In this document: in pieces, positions 16,998 through 26,317 of the stretch
How positions within the stretch are numbered: the stretch's first letter is position 1
Layout of the letters: each line of letters opens with the position of its first letter
Made by a program: the position numbers and the translations under genes
From: Nocardiopsis terrae
GTDB lineage: Bacteria > Actinomycetota > Actinomycetes > Streptosporangiales > Streptosporangiaceae
Reading direction: 5' to 3'
Assembly (NCBI RefSeq): GCF_014651695.1
Contig: NZ_BMXJ01000002.1
Span: 186,001-250,000 of the forward strand
DNA length: 64,000 bases
The notes under the pieces: model-generated
The model's input: the letters and a program-made list of their open reading frames with translations, nothing else
Told to the model about the DNA's origin: nothing
Database searches by the model: none

Positions 16998-17461
16998 CAC
17001 CCAAGAGGTTCAGCAACCCCTTCCACGGGGTCGTTGACATGATCACCGAGATGAACCGCATCTCCGACACCATGTCCTCGATAGAGGGCGGTCAGGCCGG
17101 CGAACGCGAGCGCGGCTTCGCCGACGCCTGGAGTCCGCCCACCGACATCCTCGCCAAGGGGAACGACCTGGTGATCCGGTGCGAGGTGCCGGGGGTGTAC
17201 GAGGAGGACGTGGCGATCAGCCTCAACCACGGCATCCTGACCATCAGCGGGGAGCGCCAGCGCGACGGCGAGGACGTCGTCTACTACTCCTCGGAACGGT
17301 TCATGGGCACGTTCCGCCGCGAGATCAGCCTGCCCGACGGGGTCGAGGAGGAGGACATCACGGCCAGTTACGGCGAGGGACTCCTGGAGGTCGTCGTGCG
17401 AGGGGCCGCCAACCAGCGGGGCCCCAAGCGCATCACCGTCACGCGGCGCAAGCGCCGCTGA
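16994..17461 (+). CDS. Small heat-shock protein, Hsp20/alpha-crystallin
   Basis: 155 residues. The alpha-crystallin domain runs from about residue 46 to 140: WSPPTDILAKGNDLVIRCEVPGV at the start, GILTISGERQ in the middle, and SYGEGLLEVVVRGA as the G-x-L end motif. The tail has ITV, the I-x-V/I motif used in oligomer assembly. It is an ATP-independent holdase. The ATG overlaps the BCCT stop (ATGA), so the chaperone is translationally coupled to an osmolyte transporter. A clear terminator follows. Confidence 0.9.
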   Translation: MTPKRFSNPFHGVVDMITEMNRISDTMSSIEGGQAGERERGFADAWSPPTDILAKGNDLVIRCEVPGVYEEDVAISLNHGILTISGERQRDGEDVVYYSSERFMGTFRREISLPDGVEEEDITASYGEGLLEVVVRGAANQRGPKRITVTRRKRR

Positions 17462-17482
17462 CCCCGCCCCCCGAGGCACCCG

Positions 17483-17516
17483 GCCCCGTCGGAGGACACC
17501 CTCCGGCGGGGCTTTT
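17483..17516 (+). terminator. Rho-independent terminator after hsp20
   Basis: A 13-bp stem (17483-17495 with 17500-17512, one G-T pair), tetraloop ACAC, then TTTT at 17513-17516. It closes the BCCT-hsp20 unit. Confidence 0.85.
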
Positions 17517-17599
17517 CCGTGTCCGTGGGAACCAGGGCCGCCGCGTGACCGACTCTCCTACCGAACGGCCGCATCCGGCGGCCCGCCCGAGGAGATCCC

Positions 17600-18205
17600 G
17601 TGACCCACGTCCGAACCCTGTCCCTGGCGCCGCTGTCCCTCACCCTGCTCCTGGCCCTGGCTGCCTGCGGCGGTACCGACACCGCCGAGGCCCCCGACAC
17701 CGCCGGAGCCGACGGCTCCTCCGCGGAGGGCGGCGGGACCGGTACCGCGGCCGACGGCTTCTCCGTCACCGACCCCTGGATCAAGGCGGCCACCGAGGAC
17801 GACGGCATGACCGCGGCCTTCGGCGAGATCGCCAACGGCACCGACACCGACGTCACCGTCGTCGCCGCCGCACACGAGGGTGCCGAGACCGCGGAACTGC
17901 ACGAGGTGGTGGGTGGCGGCACCGAGGGGACCATGCGGGAGAAGGAGGACGGCTTCCTCGTCCCCGCCGGCGGAACCCTCCCGCTGACCCCGGGCGGGGA
18001 CCACATCATGCTGATGGGCCTGACCGGGGACCTGGAGCCCGGATCGGAAACCGCCCTCACCCTGGAGTTCGCCGACGGCTCCACCGCCGAGTTCACCGCC
18101 CCGGTCAAGGAACACGCCGGGGCCAACGAGGAGTACGAGGGCGGCGACGGCCACGAGGACGGCGACCAGGAACACGAGGGCGACGACGAGCACGGGGACC
18201 ACTGA
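17600..18205 (+). CDS. PCuAC-type periplasmic/extracellular copper chaperone lipoprotein
   Basis: 201 residues. A lipoprotein signal ends in LALAAC, so Cys22 or so would be lipidated. The domain from about 55 to 160 follows the PCuAC (DUF461) pattern: DPWIKAA, MTAAFGEIANGTD, AELHEVV, GTMREKEDGFLVPAGGTLPL, then GGDHIMLMGL, the H-x-M end of the Cu(I)-binding motif. The tail is rich in His, Glu and Asp (HEDGDQEHEGDDEHGDH), a likely extra metal-binding segment. GTG start with GGAG 5 nt upstream. Its stop shares a base with the DyP gene start, and in Streptomyces a similar copper chaperone works with the DyP peroxidase DtpA. Confidence 0.85.
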   Translation: MTHVRTLSLAPLSLTLLLALAACGGTDTAEAPDTAGADGSSAEGGGTGTAADGFSVTDPWIKAATEDDGMTAAFGEIANGTDTDVTVVAAAHEGAETAELHEVVGGGTEGTMREKEDGFLVPAGGTLPLTPGGDHIMLMGLTGDLEPGSETALTLEFADGSTAEFTAPVKEHAGANEEYEGGDGHEDGDQEHEGDDEHGDH

Positions 18206-19434
18206 TGGGCGCCGCCGGGCACCCGGACGGGGGGCGGCCCCGCGGCCGGCTGAGCCGCCGAAACCTCTTCCTGGGCGGGGCGGCGGCCGGGGCGGGCGCA
18301 CTCGGCGCCACCCTCGCCCAACGGGCGCTGCCCGCGGACGAACCCGCACCGCCCTCCACTCCTCCACCGCACGGTGAACAGAGCGTCGCCTTCCACGGGT
18401 CCCGCCAGGCCGGGGTGCAGACCCCGCCCCAGGCGCACGCCACCCTCCTGGGCATCGACCTGGACCCGGAGGTGGCGGCGGAGGGCGTCCGCCGGCTGCT
18501 GTTCCTGCTCAGCGACGACGCCGCACGCCTCACCCGGGGCGAACCGGCACTGGCCGACACCGAGCCCGAACTCGCCCGGGTGCCCGCCCGCCTGACCGTG
18601 ACCTTCGGTTTCGGTCCGGGCCTGGTGGAGCGGGTGGACCCCGACGCGGTCCCGGACTGGCTCACCGACCTGCCCGACTTCGAACACGACGACCTCGACC
18701 CCGCCTGGGGCCAGACCGACCTGCTGCTCCAGGTGTGCGCCGACGACCCGGTCACCGTCTCGCACGCCGCCCGGATCCTGCTCAAGGACACCCGGGCGTT
18801 CGGTCGGCTGCGCTGGAGCCAGGACGGCTTCCGCCGCGCCCACGGGTCCCAACCCGACGGGACCACCATGCGCAACCTCATGGGCCAGGTGGACGGCACC
18901 GTCAACCCCGCCCCAGGCACCGAGGACTTCGAGCGCCTGGTGTGGGGCGGGGCCGGACCGGACTGGCTGACCGGGGGAACCTCCCTGGTCCTGCGCCGGA
19001 TCGCCACCCACCTGGACACCTGGGACGAACTGGACCGCCCCGCCCGCGAGGCGGTGATCGGTCGCAGGCTGTCCGACGGCGCGCCGCTGACCGGGGACAG
19101 CGAGCACGACGAACCCGACTTCGAGGCCAAGGGGGACGGCGGGCTCCCGGTGATCGCCGACTTCGCGCACGTGCGCCGCGCCCGCACCGGGGACCCGGAC
19201 GAACGGATGTTCCGCCGCGGCTACAACTACGAGGACCGCGCCAGGGGGGAGGCGGGACTGCTGTTCGTCTCCTTCCAGGCCGACCCGGTACGCCAGTTCC
19301 TGCCCGTCCAGCGCCGCCTGGACGAGCTGGACCTGCTCAACCAGTGGGTGACGGCGGTGGGGTCGGCCGTGTACGCGGTCCCGCCCGGCTGCGCCGAGGG
19401 AGGGTTCGTCGGACAGGGCCTCCTGGAGGGCTGA
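18205..19434 (+). CDS. Tat-exported DyP-type heme peroxidase (DtpA/EfeB-like)
   Basis: 409 residues. A twin-arginine signal (LSRRNLFLGG followed by an Ala/Gly-rich stretch) shows export of the folded protein. DyP features are NLMGQVDGT (the GxxDG motif with catalytic Asp), DFAHVRRARTG with the candidate proximal heme His, and FRRGYNYEDRARGEAGLLFVSFQAD. It should oxidise substrates with H2O2. It overlaps the PCuAC gene by 1 bp (TGATG), so copper delivery and heme peroxidase are co-expressed. This parallels Streptomyces, where DtpA takes part in copper trafficking to the radical oxidase GlxA. EfeB-type iron uptake is the alternative, but no efeU or efeO is adjacent. Confidence 0.87.
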   Translation: MGAAGHPDGGRPRGRLSRRNLFLGGAAAGAGALGATLAQRALPADEPAPPSTPPPHGEQSVAFHGSRQAGVQTPPQAHATLLGIDLDPEVAAEGVRRLLFLLSDDAARLTRGEPALADTEPELARVPARLTVTFGFGPGLVERVDPDAVPDWLTDLPDFEHDDLDPAWGQTDLLLQVCADDPVTVSHAARILLKDTRAFGRLRWSQDGFRRAHGSQPDGTTMRNLMGQVDGTVNPAPGTEDFERLVWGGAGPDWLTGGTSLVLRRIATHLDTWDELDRPAREAVIGRRLSDGAPLTGDSEHDEPDFEAKGDGGLPVIADFAHVRRARTGDPDERMFRRGYNYEDRARGEAGLLFVSFQADPVRQFLPVQRRLDELDLLNQWVTAVGSAVYAVPPGCAEGGFVGQGLLEG

Positions 19435-19444
19435 CCGGCCCGCG

Positions 19445-19496
19445 GGGCCCGGGAAACGGGACCGGGCCCGCCCCGCGGCGTGCGGAGCGGGCCCGG
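19445..19496. terminator. Two alternative hairpins between convergent genes
   Basis: GGGCCCGG (19445-19452) pairs with CCGGGCCC (19462-19469). The same middle arm, extended to 19462-19471, also pairs perfectly with 19487-19496. Only one hairpin can form at a time. It lies between the DyP gene and the convergent M16 peptidase gene and probably terminates both. Confidence 0.6.
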
Positions 19497-19517
19497 AACG
19501 GACCGGCACACGGGAGC

Positions 19518-20852
19518 CTAGAACTCGCGGTCGGCCTCGTAGGGGCCGATCACGGCCAGCGCGCGCGGGCGGGCCAGCAGCTCGGCCGCGGCCGCGGCCA
19601 CGTCGTCGCGGGTGACGGCGTCGTACCGGGCCAGGTCCTCGTCGATGGAGGAGTGCCGCGGCCGGGTGAGCTCGTGTGAGAGCAGGCGGCCCATCCGGGC
19701 GCTGGTGCCCTCGCTGCCCAGCACCATGGCCCCCTGGATCTGCCCCTTGGCCCGGCTCAGCTCCTCCGAGGTGATACCGGAGGCGGCCACCTTGGCCAGC
19801 TCGTCGCGGCAGACCCCGATGACCTCGTCGGCCTTCTCCGGCAGGCAGCCCGCGTAGATCTGGAAGGTGCCGGTGTCGGCGTAGGCCGTGTGGTAGGCCT
19901 GCACCGCGTAGGCCAGGCCGCGCTTCTCCCGCACCTCCTGGAACAGGCGGGAGGACATGCCGCCGCCCAGGGCCGCGCTGAGCAGGCGCAGGGCGTGCCA
20001 GCGCGGATCGGCGCGGGTCAGCCCCTCCGAGCCCAGGATGATGTGGGCCTGTTCGGTCTCCCGCGGCTGCACCACCGTGCCGCCGTACGTGCGCACCGGC
20101 TCACCGGGCCCGCGCGGACGGGACGGGCGGGCCTCGCCCGCGGCCGCCAACTGGTCGGCGAACATCGCCTGGACCTGCTCGACCACCTTGTCGTGCTCCA
20201 GGCTGCCCGCCGCGGTGACGATGAGCTCCGAGGGCACGTAGGCGTCCCGGTACTGCTCGGCGATGCGGTCGCGGGCCAGCGCCCCGATGCTGTCGGTGGT
20301 GCCCAGGATGGGGCGGCCCAGCGGGGTGTCACCGAAGAAGTGCTCCGCGAAGACGTCGTCCACCAGGTCGGCGGGCTCGTCCTCGTACATGGCGATCTCC
20401 TCCAGGATCACGCCGCGCTCGGTCTCCACCTCGCCCTCGTCGAGCACGGAGTTGGCGACCATGTCGCCGACCACGTCCACCGCCAGCGGCAGGTCCCGGT
20501 CCAGGACCTTCGCGTAGTAGCAGGTGTGCTCCTTGGTGGTGTAGGCGTTGTGGTCGGCGCCCACGCCGTCCAGCAGCGCGGAGATCTCCAGCGCCGACCG
20601 GGTCCTGGTCCCCTTGAACAGCAGGTGCTCCAGGAAGTGCGCCGACCCCGCGTGCGCGGAGTCCTCGTCGCGGGAACCGGTGGCCGCGGAGATCCCGAAG
20701 GCCGCGGACCGGCCCCCGGGGATGTTCTCGGTGACCACGCGCAGTCCGCCGGGCAGCACCGTCCGACGCACCAGACCGGAACCGCCGTCGGGCTCCAGCA
20801 GTGTCACGGTCGTGCCCGGATCCTGCTCGGCGGCGATGGGGACAGAACTCAT
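19518..20852 (-). CDS. M16-family zinc metallopeptidase
   Basis: 444 residues, the usual size for bacterial processing-peptidase-like M16B proteins. The inverted zinc motif HFLEH (H72, E75, H76) is present, followed by the downstream glutamate region ETERGVILEEIAMYED. The C-terminal half has LGGGMSSRLFQEVREKRGLAYAV, the substrate-binding Arg/Tyr segment of the family. AAGGA lies 5 nt before the ATG at 20852. It follows pnp by 108 bp on the same strand, the usual actinobacterial order. Its physiological substrate is not known. Confidence 0.9.
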   Translation of the reverse strand: MSSVPIAAEQDPGTTVTLLEPDGGSGLVRRTVLPGGLRVVTENIPGGRSAAFGISAATGSRDEDSAHAGSAHFLEHLLFKGTRTRSALEISALLDGVGADHNAYTTKEHTCYYAKVLDRDLPLAVDVVGDMVANSVLDEGEVETERGVILEEIAMYEDEPADLVDDVFAEHFFGDTPLGRPILGTTDSIGALARDRIAEQYRDAYVPSELIVTAAGSLEHDKVVEQVQAMFADQLAAAGEARPSRPRGPGEPVRTYGGTVVQPRETEQAHIILGSEGLTRADPRWHALRLLSAALGGGMSSRLFQEVREKRGLAYAVQAYHTAYADTGTFQIYAGCLPEKADEVIGVCRDELAKVAASGITSEELSRAKGQIQGAMVLGSEGTSARMGRLLSHELTRPRHSSIDEDLARYDAVTRDDVAAAAAELLARPRALAVIGPYEADREF

Positions 20853-20960
20853 AAATCCTTCTTCTACGCGTCGGAACATCCAGCAGAGCATACGTGTCGA
20901 ACGACGGCGGGGCGGCCGCATCGTGAAAGACGCGACCGCCCCGTACCGGGTCAGGTGGGA

Positions 20961-23273
20961 TCAGGTGTTCTCGGAACGCCCGCCCGAGCTACGACGCCGA
21001 CGACGGCGCGGGGCGCCCTCACCCTTGTCGTCGCCCTTGTCGGAGCCCTCGTCCGCGGCTTCGGCCTCGTCGGGCTTCTCCGCCTTGGGGGCCGGTGCGG
21101 CCTCGGACTCGACGACCTCGACCGGGACCAGGGAGAGCTTCCCGCGGTCGTCGATCTCGCGGATCTCGACCTGGATCTTCTCGCCGATGCTGATCACGTC
21201 GTCGAGGTTCTCGATCCGCTGACCGCCGTGCAGCTTGCGGATCTGCGAGATGTGCAGCAGACCGTCCTTGCCGGGCAGCAGCGAGACGAACGCGCCGAAG
21301 GCGGTCGTCTTGACGACGGTGCCCAGGTAGCGGTCGCCCACCTCGGGCATGGTCGGGTTCGCGATCTGGTTGATCGTGTCCCGGGCGGCCTCCGCGGAGG
21401 GGCCGTCGGTGGCACCGATGTAGATGGTGCCGTCGTCCTCGATCGAGATGTCCGCGCCGGTGTCGTCCTGGATCGAGTTGATCATCTTGCCCTTGGGGCC
21501 GATGACCTCGCCGATCTTCTCGACGGGGACCCTGACGGTGAGGATGCGCGGAGCGTTCGGGCTCATCTCGGCCGGACGCTCGATGGCCTCCTGCATGACG
21601 TCGAGGATCGCCAGACGGGCGCCGCGGGCCTGCTGCAGGGCCAGGGCCAGCTGCTCGGCGGGGATGCCGTCGAGCTTGGTGTCCAGCTGCAGGGCCGTGA
21701 TCAGCTCACGGGTACCGGCGACCTTGAAGTCCATGTCGCCGAAGGCGTCCTCGGCACCGAGGATGTCGGTCAGTGTGACGAACTCGTCGCCCTGGCTGAT
21801 CAGACCCATGGCGATACCGGAGACCATCTCCTTGAGCGGCACGCCGGCCGCCATCAGGGACATGGTGGAGGCGCAGACCGAACCCATCGAGGTGGAGCCG
21901 TTGGACCCCAGGGCCTCGGACACCTGACGGATGGCGTACGGGAACTCCTCGCGGGCGGGCAGAACCGGCAGCAGGGCCCGCTCGGCCAGGGCGCCGTGCC
22001 CGATCTCGCGCCGCTTGGGCGAGCCCACCCGGCCGGTCTCACCGGTGGAGTAGGGCGGGAAGTTGTAGTTGTGCATGTAGCGCTTGGTCTTGTCCGGGTT
22101 GAGCGTGTCAACCGTCTGCTCCATGCGCAGCATGTTCAGCGTGGTGACGCCCATGATCTGGGTCTCACCGCGCTCGAAGAGGGCCGAACCGTGCACCCGC
22201 GGCAGAATGCCGACCTCGGCGCTCAGCTGGCGGATGTCCTTGGGGCCGCGGCCGTCGATGCGGACCTTCTCGCGCAGGACGCGCTCGCGCATGAGCTGCT
22301 TGCTCAGGCTGCGGAAGGCGGCGCTGACCTCCTTCTCCCGACCCTCGAAGTCCTCGGCGAGCCTCTCGGCGGCCTCGGCCTTGATCTTGTCGAGCTGGGC
22401 CTCGCGGTCCTGCTTGTCGGCGATGGTGAGCGCCTTGGCCAGGTCCTCGCGCACGGCGCCCTCGACGGCGGCGTAGGCGTCGTCCTCGTAGTCGAGGAAG
22501 ATCGGGAACTCGGCCTGCTCGCGGCTGCTCTGCTCGGCGACGGCCTGCTGGGCCTTGCACAGCACCTTGATGAAGGGCTTGGCCGCCTCCAGGCCCTCGG
22601 CGACGGTCTGCTCGTTGGGGCCGACGGCCCCTTCGGCGACCAGCTTCAGGGTCTGGGTGGTGGACTCCGCCTCGACCATCATGATCGCGACGTCGCCGTC
22701 CTCCAGGACACGGCCGGCGACAACCATGTCGAAGGTGGCGTTCTCCAGCTCGCCGTGGGTGGGGAAGCCCACCCACTGGCCGTCGATCAGGGCGACGCGG
22801 ACGCCGCCGATCGGGCCGGAGAAGGGGATCCCGGAGATCTGCGTGGACATCGAGGCCGCGTTGATGGCGACGACGTCGTACAGGTGCTCGGGGTGCAGCG
22901 CCAGGATCGTCTCGACGACCTGGATCTCGTTGCGCAGGCCCTTCTTGAAGGAGGGGCGCAGCGGACGGTCGATCAGGCGGCAGGTGAGGATGGCGTCCTC
23001 GGAAGGACGGCCCTCACGCCGGAAGAAGGAGCCGGGGATGCGGCCCGCGGCGTACATCCGCTCCTCGACGTCCACCGTCAGCGGGAAGAAGTCGAGGTTC
23101 TCCTTGGGGCGCTTCGAGGCGGTGGTCGCCGACAGGACGACGGTCTCGTCGTCCAGGTAGACCGTGGCCGCACCGGCGGCCTGACGGGCCAGACGGCCGG
23201 TCTCGAAGCGGATGGTACGGGTGCCGAACTTGCCGTTGTCAATGACGGCTTCGGCCGAGTAAGCGCCCTCCAT
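20961..23273 (-). CDS. pnp: Polyribonucleotide nucleotidyltransferase (PNPase)
   Basis: 770 residues. Two RNase PH domains: the first with [20 protein letters not shown], the second with [32 protein letters not shown] and [17 protein letters not shown]. Then come a KH domain ([12 protein letters not shown]) and an S1 domain ([18 protein letters not shown]). It ends in an Arg-rich, acidic-linker tail ([12 protein letters not shown]) as in other actinobacterial PNPases. It degrades RNA 3' to 5' by phosphorolysis. TAGGAGG precedes the ATG. rpsO lies 292 bp upstream with its own terminator. Confidence 0.97.
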   Translation of the reverse strand: MEGAYSAEAVIDNGKFGTRTIRFETGRLARQAAGAATVYLDDETVVLSATTASKRPKENLDFFPLTVDVEERMYAAGRIPGSFFRREGRPSEDAILTCRLIDRPLRPSFKKGLRNEIQVVETILALHPEHLYDVVAINAASMSTQISGIPFSGPIGGVRVALIDGQWVGFPTHGELENATFDMVVAGRVLEDGDVAIMMVEAESTTQTLKLVAEGAVGPNEQTVAEGLEAAKPFIKVLCKAQQAVAEQSSREQAEFPIFLDYEDDAYAAVEGAVREDLAKALTIADKQDREAQLDKIKAEAAERLAEDFEGREKEVSAAFRSLSKQLMRERVLREKVRIDGRGPKDIRQLSAEVGILPRVHGSALFERGETQIMGVTTLNMLRMEQTVDTLNPDKTKRYMHNYNFPPYSTGETGRVGSPKRREIGHGALAERALLPVLPAREEFPYAIRQVSEALGSNGSTSMGSVCASTMSLMAAGVPLKEMVSGIAMGLISQGDEFVTLTDILGAEDAFGDMDFKVAGTRELITALQLDTKLDGIPAEQLALALQQARGARLAILDVMQEAIERPAEMSPNAPRILTVRVPVEKIGEVIGPKGKMINSIQDDTGADISIEDDGTIYIGATDGPSAEAARDTINQIANPTMPEVGDRYLGTVVKTTAFGAFVSLLPGKDGLLHISQIRKLHGGQRIENLDDVISIGEKIQVEIREIDDRGKLSLVPVEVVESEAAPAPKAEKPDEAEAADEGSDKGDDKGEGAPRRRRRRSSGGRSENT

Positions 23274-23524
23274 GGGCGACCTCCTACTACACGTTGGACT
23301 GCGTCGCGTCCGGCTGGGCCGGAGGGCGCGACGCCGCTTTCTCGCCCGCGTCGTGCCCCGGAGGTGATGACGGCCGGTCATCGATCGAAGTCCACGGCAC
23401 CGCAGCTGATGCGGTGTTGCCGGAGACCACTACCGAGGACCGACCCATATGGACCGGGGAAACGGCACGGGTGTGGCTTACCGTGCGGCGACCGTGTCGG
23501 TCGCCACTACGGTTACACCTTACT

Positions 23525-23556
23525 AACAAAGAGGGAGCGGCCGAAGCCACTCCCTC
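23525..23556 (-). terminator. Rho-independent terminator of rpsO
   Basis: On the minus strand an 11-bp stem (23546-23556 with 23531-23541, one G-T pair) closes on a TTCG tetraloop and is followed by TTTGTT. It separates rpsO from pnp, although read-through into pnp is the rule in many bacteria. Confidence 0.85.
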
Positions 23557-23565
23557 CGGATTCAC

Positions 23566-23835
23566 CTAGCGGCGCAGACCCAGACGCTCGATCAGCGAGC
23601 GGTAGCGGGTGATGTCCTGCTTGGCGACGTACTTGAGCAGCCGACGACGGCGGCCGACCATCAGGAGCAGGCCACGGCGGCTGTGGTGGTCGTGCTTGTG
23701 GTCCTTGAGGTGCTCGGTGAGCTCGGTGATGCGGTGCGTGAGCAGCGCGACCTGGACCTCGGGCGAACCGGTGTCGCCTTCCTTGGTGCCGTACTCGGCG
23801 ACGATCTTTTCCTTGGTGGCGGTGTCGATCGACAC
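23566..23835 (-). CDS. rpsO: 30S ribosomal protein S15
   Basis: 89 residues, full length. [44 protein letters not shown] and [12 protein letters not shown] are the standard S15 helices that bind 16S rRNA and S6/S18. GTG start with AAGGAG 4 nt upstream. It lies between ribF and pnp, as in most actinobacteria. Confidence 0.98.
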   Translation of the reverse strand: MSIDTATKEKIVAEYGTKEGDTGSPEVQVALLTHRITELTEHLKDHKHDHHSRRGLLLMVGRRRRLLKYVAKQDITRYRSLIERLGLRR

Positions 23836-24103
23836 AACGCTCCTTCTCTGATGAATCGGTACGCAGGGCGAACCCCGGCACGTGACAGGGGTCAGACGCG
23901 GTGACCGCGCGTACGAACAGTCACCGTCGCGTGTGGTGTGCGCGGACCGACGCCGACGGCGTGGGTGCACCGCGCCCCGCCGGCTCCGCCACCCCTGGGG
24001 TGGCCCGACCGCGGGCACACGTGGACTCATCCACCTTACCGCAGTTCAGGTACCGCGGATCCCGCCCCGGCGGTGACCCCGGACTCGTCCCGGCGACGCC
24101 CGC

Positions 24104-25066
24104 TCAGGCGCTGTCGCCGGTCTCCGCCGCCAGCACGTCCCGGCAGCGGTCGACGTCGCGGTGCATCGCCACGATCAGCTCGTCGATGCTGTCGAACCTC
24201 TCCTGGCCGCGGATGCGCGCGGTGAAGTCGACCGCCATGCGCAGCCCGTACAGTTCCAGGTCGTCCCGGTCCAGCGCGTAGGCCTCCACCGTGCGCTCGG
24301 CCCCGTTGAACGTGGGGTTGGTGCCCACCGAGACCGCCGCGGGCCAGCGGCCCTCCTGTCCCCCCACCGGTTCCAGGCGGCTCAGCCACCCGGCGTAGAC
24401 CCCGTCGCCGGGCACTGCCGTGTCCGGGGGCAGGTCCGCGTTGGCGGTGGGGAAACCGAGCAGTTCACGGCCGCGGGCCGCCCCGTGCACGATCCTTCCG
24501 CTCACCCGGTGGGGACGGCCCAACAGGTCCGCCGCGGCGGCCACGTCGCCCTCGTCCAGCAGGGAACGGATCCGGGTGGAGGTGATGGTCTCGCCCTCGG
24601 CGACCAGGCGCACCCCGTCGGCGGTGAAGTCGTACCTCTCACCCAGTTCGGCCAGCACGGCGACGTTCCCGGCCGCGCGGTGCCCGAACCGGAAGTCCTC
24701 CCCGACCACCACCGCGGCGGCGGCCAGCCGGTCGACCAGTACCCGCTGGACGAACCCCTCGGCGCTGAGAGAGGACAGCTCCTCGCTGAACGGCAGAACG
24801 CACACGGCGTCGACCCCGAAGGGCTCCATGAGCTCGACGCGGCGCCCGACGGGGGTCAGCACGGGCGGGGTGACCCCGCGCAGCACCCGCTGGGGGTGGG
24901 GGTCGAAGGTCACCACGACCACCGGGAGCCCGAGCTCGCGCCCGTGGGCGCGCGCGGAGGCCAGGATCGCCTGGTGGCCGCGGTGCACCCCGTCGAAGAC
25001 ACCGACCGCCACCACGGACCGCCCCCAGTCGGAGGGAATGTCCTCCAGCCCGTCCCATCGCCGCAC
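24104..25066 (-). CDS. ribF: Bifunctional riboflavin kinase / FAD synthetase
   Basis: 320 residues. The N-terminal nucleotidyltransferase domain has VAVGVFDGVHRGHQAIL (the GxxDGxHxGH ATP site), VVTFDPHPQRVL and STRIRSLLDEGDV. The C-terminal kinase domain has GRELLGFPTANADLP, the Thr-containing motif that binds Mg-ATP and flavin, and SVGTNPTFNG. It makes FMN and FAD from riboflavin. GTG start with AAGGGG 8 nt upstream. In related genomes ribF directly follows truB; here a plus-strand island separates them. Confidence 0.95.
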   Translation of the reverse strand: MRRWDGLEDIPSDWGRSVVAVGVFDGVHRGHQAILASARAHGRELGLPVVVVTFDPHPQRVLRGVTPPVLTPVGRRVELMEPFGVDAVCVLPFSEELSSLSAEGFVQRVLVDRLAAAAVVVGEDFRFGHRAAGNVAVLAELGERYDFTADGVRLVAEGETITSTRIRSLLDEGDVAAAADLLGRPHRVSGRIVHGAARGRELLGFPTANADLPPDTAVPGDGVYAGWLSRLEPVGGQEGRWPAAVSVGTNPTFNGAERTVEAYALDRDDLELYGLRMAVDFTARIRGQERFDSIDELIVAMHRDVDRCRDVLAAETGDSA

Positions 25067-25239
25067 GTCCGGTCCCCTTGTCCGTCGTCAGAGTTCGTTC
25101 GCCCCAAGCCTGCCACGGCGGCGGCCCTGTTTCCGACACTCCCCCGGTGCGGACTGCCGCTCCGGCGCGGCACGGCCGCGGCTCTGCCGTGGGCAGAGGC
25201 GGGTTGGCACGCCCACGGGGCAGGGCTTAGCGTGCCTGG

Positions 25240-26184
25240 ATGGCGACGATCGACACCGGTACGACACGTTTGGCCTACGACGAGGCCGGGGCCGGTCCCG
25301 CGGTCGTCCTCGTCCACGCGGGGGTGGCCGACCGGCGGATGTGGGACCACCAGTTCGCGGAACTCGCCAGGCGGCACCGGGTGGTGCGCTACGACTGGCG
25401 CGGCCACGGGGACTCGGCCGACCACGAGGGGCCGGTCCGGCACCACGAGGACCTGCTGGCCCTGATGGACGCCCTGGGGATCGGGGAGGCCGCACTGGTC
25501 GGTGCGTCCTTCGGCGGCGCCTACGCGGTGGACGCGGCCCTGTACGCCCCGGAGCGGGTCAGCGCGCTAGCCCTGGTCTGCCCCGGGATGTCGGGTTACG
25601 TGTGGCCGGAGGTGTTCGTCCGGACCGGGCAGCAGATGGCGCTGTCCGCGGTGCCCCGTGAACGGCTGTCCGCCTACCGGGCGGGCGGCGCGTCGGTGGA
25701 CCCGGCGGACGTGGCCGCGATGGCCGAGGCGCAGGCGAGGTTCATGGTGCTGGGCCCGGGGCGCTCACCCGAGGAGATGCCCACCGAGGCATGGGACCTG
25801 TCGCTGCTGATGCTGCGGGAGATGTTCGCCCGCCGCTGGGCGAGCCCCGCCAACCACGCGGAGTGGCCCGAGCGCCCGGCGGTGGACCGCCTGCACGAGG
25901 TCGGCGTACCGACCCTGGTGGTCAAGGGCCTGTCGGAGGTCCCCCAGGTCCAGGCGGTCGCCGACCTGTACGCGAAGGGGGTTCGCGGCGCCCGGCTGCT
26001 GGAGCTGCCCGAGACCGGCCACCTGCCCTCCGTGGAACGCCCCGGCGAGCTGACGGCCGCCCTGTCAGAGTTCCTGAACGCTCGGCGCCCGCCTGGCGGG
26101 AGAGCTCAGATCGACGCGAGGACCAGGGCGGATGCTTCTCCACGGACACCTTTTCCCCACGGGTTCGAAGAAGTCACCCCGTAG
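25240..26184 (+). CDS. Alpha/beta-fold hydrolase
   Basis: 314 residues. The oxyanion block VVLVHAGVADRRMWD, the DWRGHGDSAD segment, the nucleophile elbow VGASFGGAYAV (Ser in G-x-S-x-G) and the C-terminal TGHLPSVERPGE with the catalytic His place it in the general alpha/beta-hydrolase family. The usual acid after strand 6 is not clear: the sequence there is LVVKGLSEVPQV where G-x-x-D is normally found. Substrate unknown. No strong ribosome site precedes the ATG. Together with the downstream toxin-antitoxin genes it is on the strand opposite to the surrounding ribosomal and RNA genes. Confidence 0.82.
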   Translation: MATIDTGTTRLAYDEAGAGPAVVLVHAGVADRRMWDHQFAELARRHRVVRYDWRGHGDSADHEGPVRHHEDLLALMDALGIGEAALVGASFGGAYAVDAALYAPERVSALALVCPGMSGYVWPEVFVRTGQQMALSAVPRERLSAYRAGGASVDPADVAAMAEAQARFMVLGPGRSPEEMPTEAWDLSLLMLREMFARRWASPANHAEWPERPAVDRLHEVGVPTLVVKGLSEVPQVQAVADLYAKGVRGARLLELPETGHLPSVERPGELTAALSEFLNARRPPGGRAQIDARTRADASPRTPFPHGFEEVTP

Positions 26185-26304
26185 CGAACCTCGGGCCGTT
26201 ATGTTACTGAGCGTGAGCAAAGTACAACATGAAGAGCGGATGCAGGACAGCACGTTTCCGATGGTCGGCAACCGTGCCCCCGGTATGGCCGGAACCACTC
26301 TGGG

Positions 26305-26317
26305 TACCGTTCAACCC
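26305..26317 (+). promoter_or_regulatory. Possible leaderless promoter of the antitoxin gene
   Basis: TACCGT (26305-26310) fits a TAnnnT -10 hexamer and lies exactly 7 nt before the ATG at 26318, where no ribosome site can be seen. This is the spacing of leaderless actinobacterial genes. No clear -35 was found. Confidence 0.35.

Noticed and set aside
19890-23612. A 1240-codon open frame on the plus strand opposite the M16 peptidase and pnp genes
   Set aside because: It mirrors two well-supported genes; the composition (long runs of Asp, Leu, Gly, Gln) is what the antisense of high-GC3 codons yields, and it has no family features.
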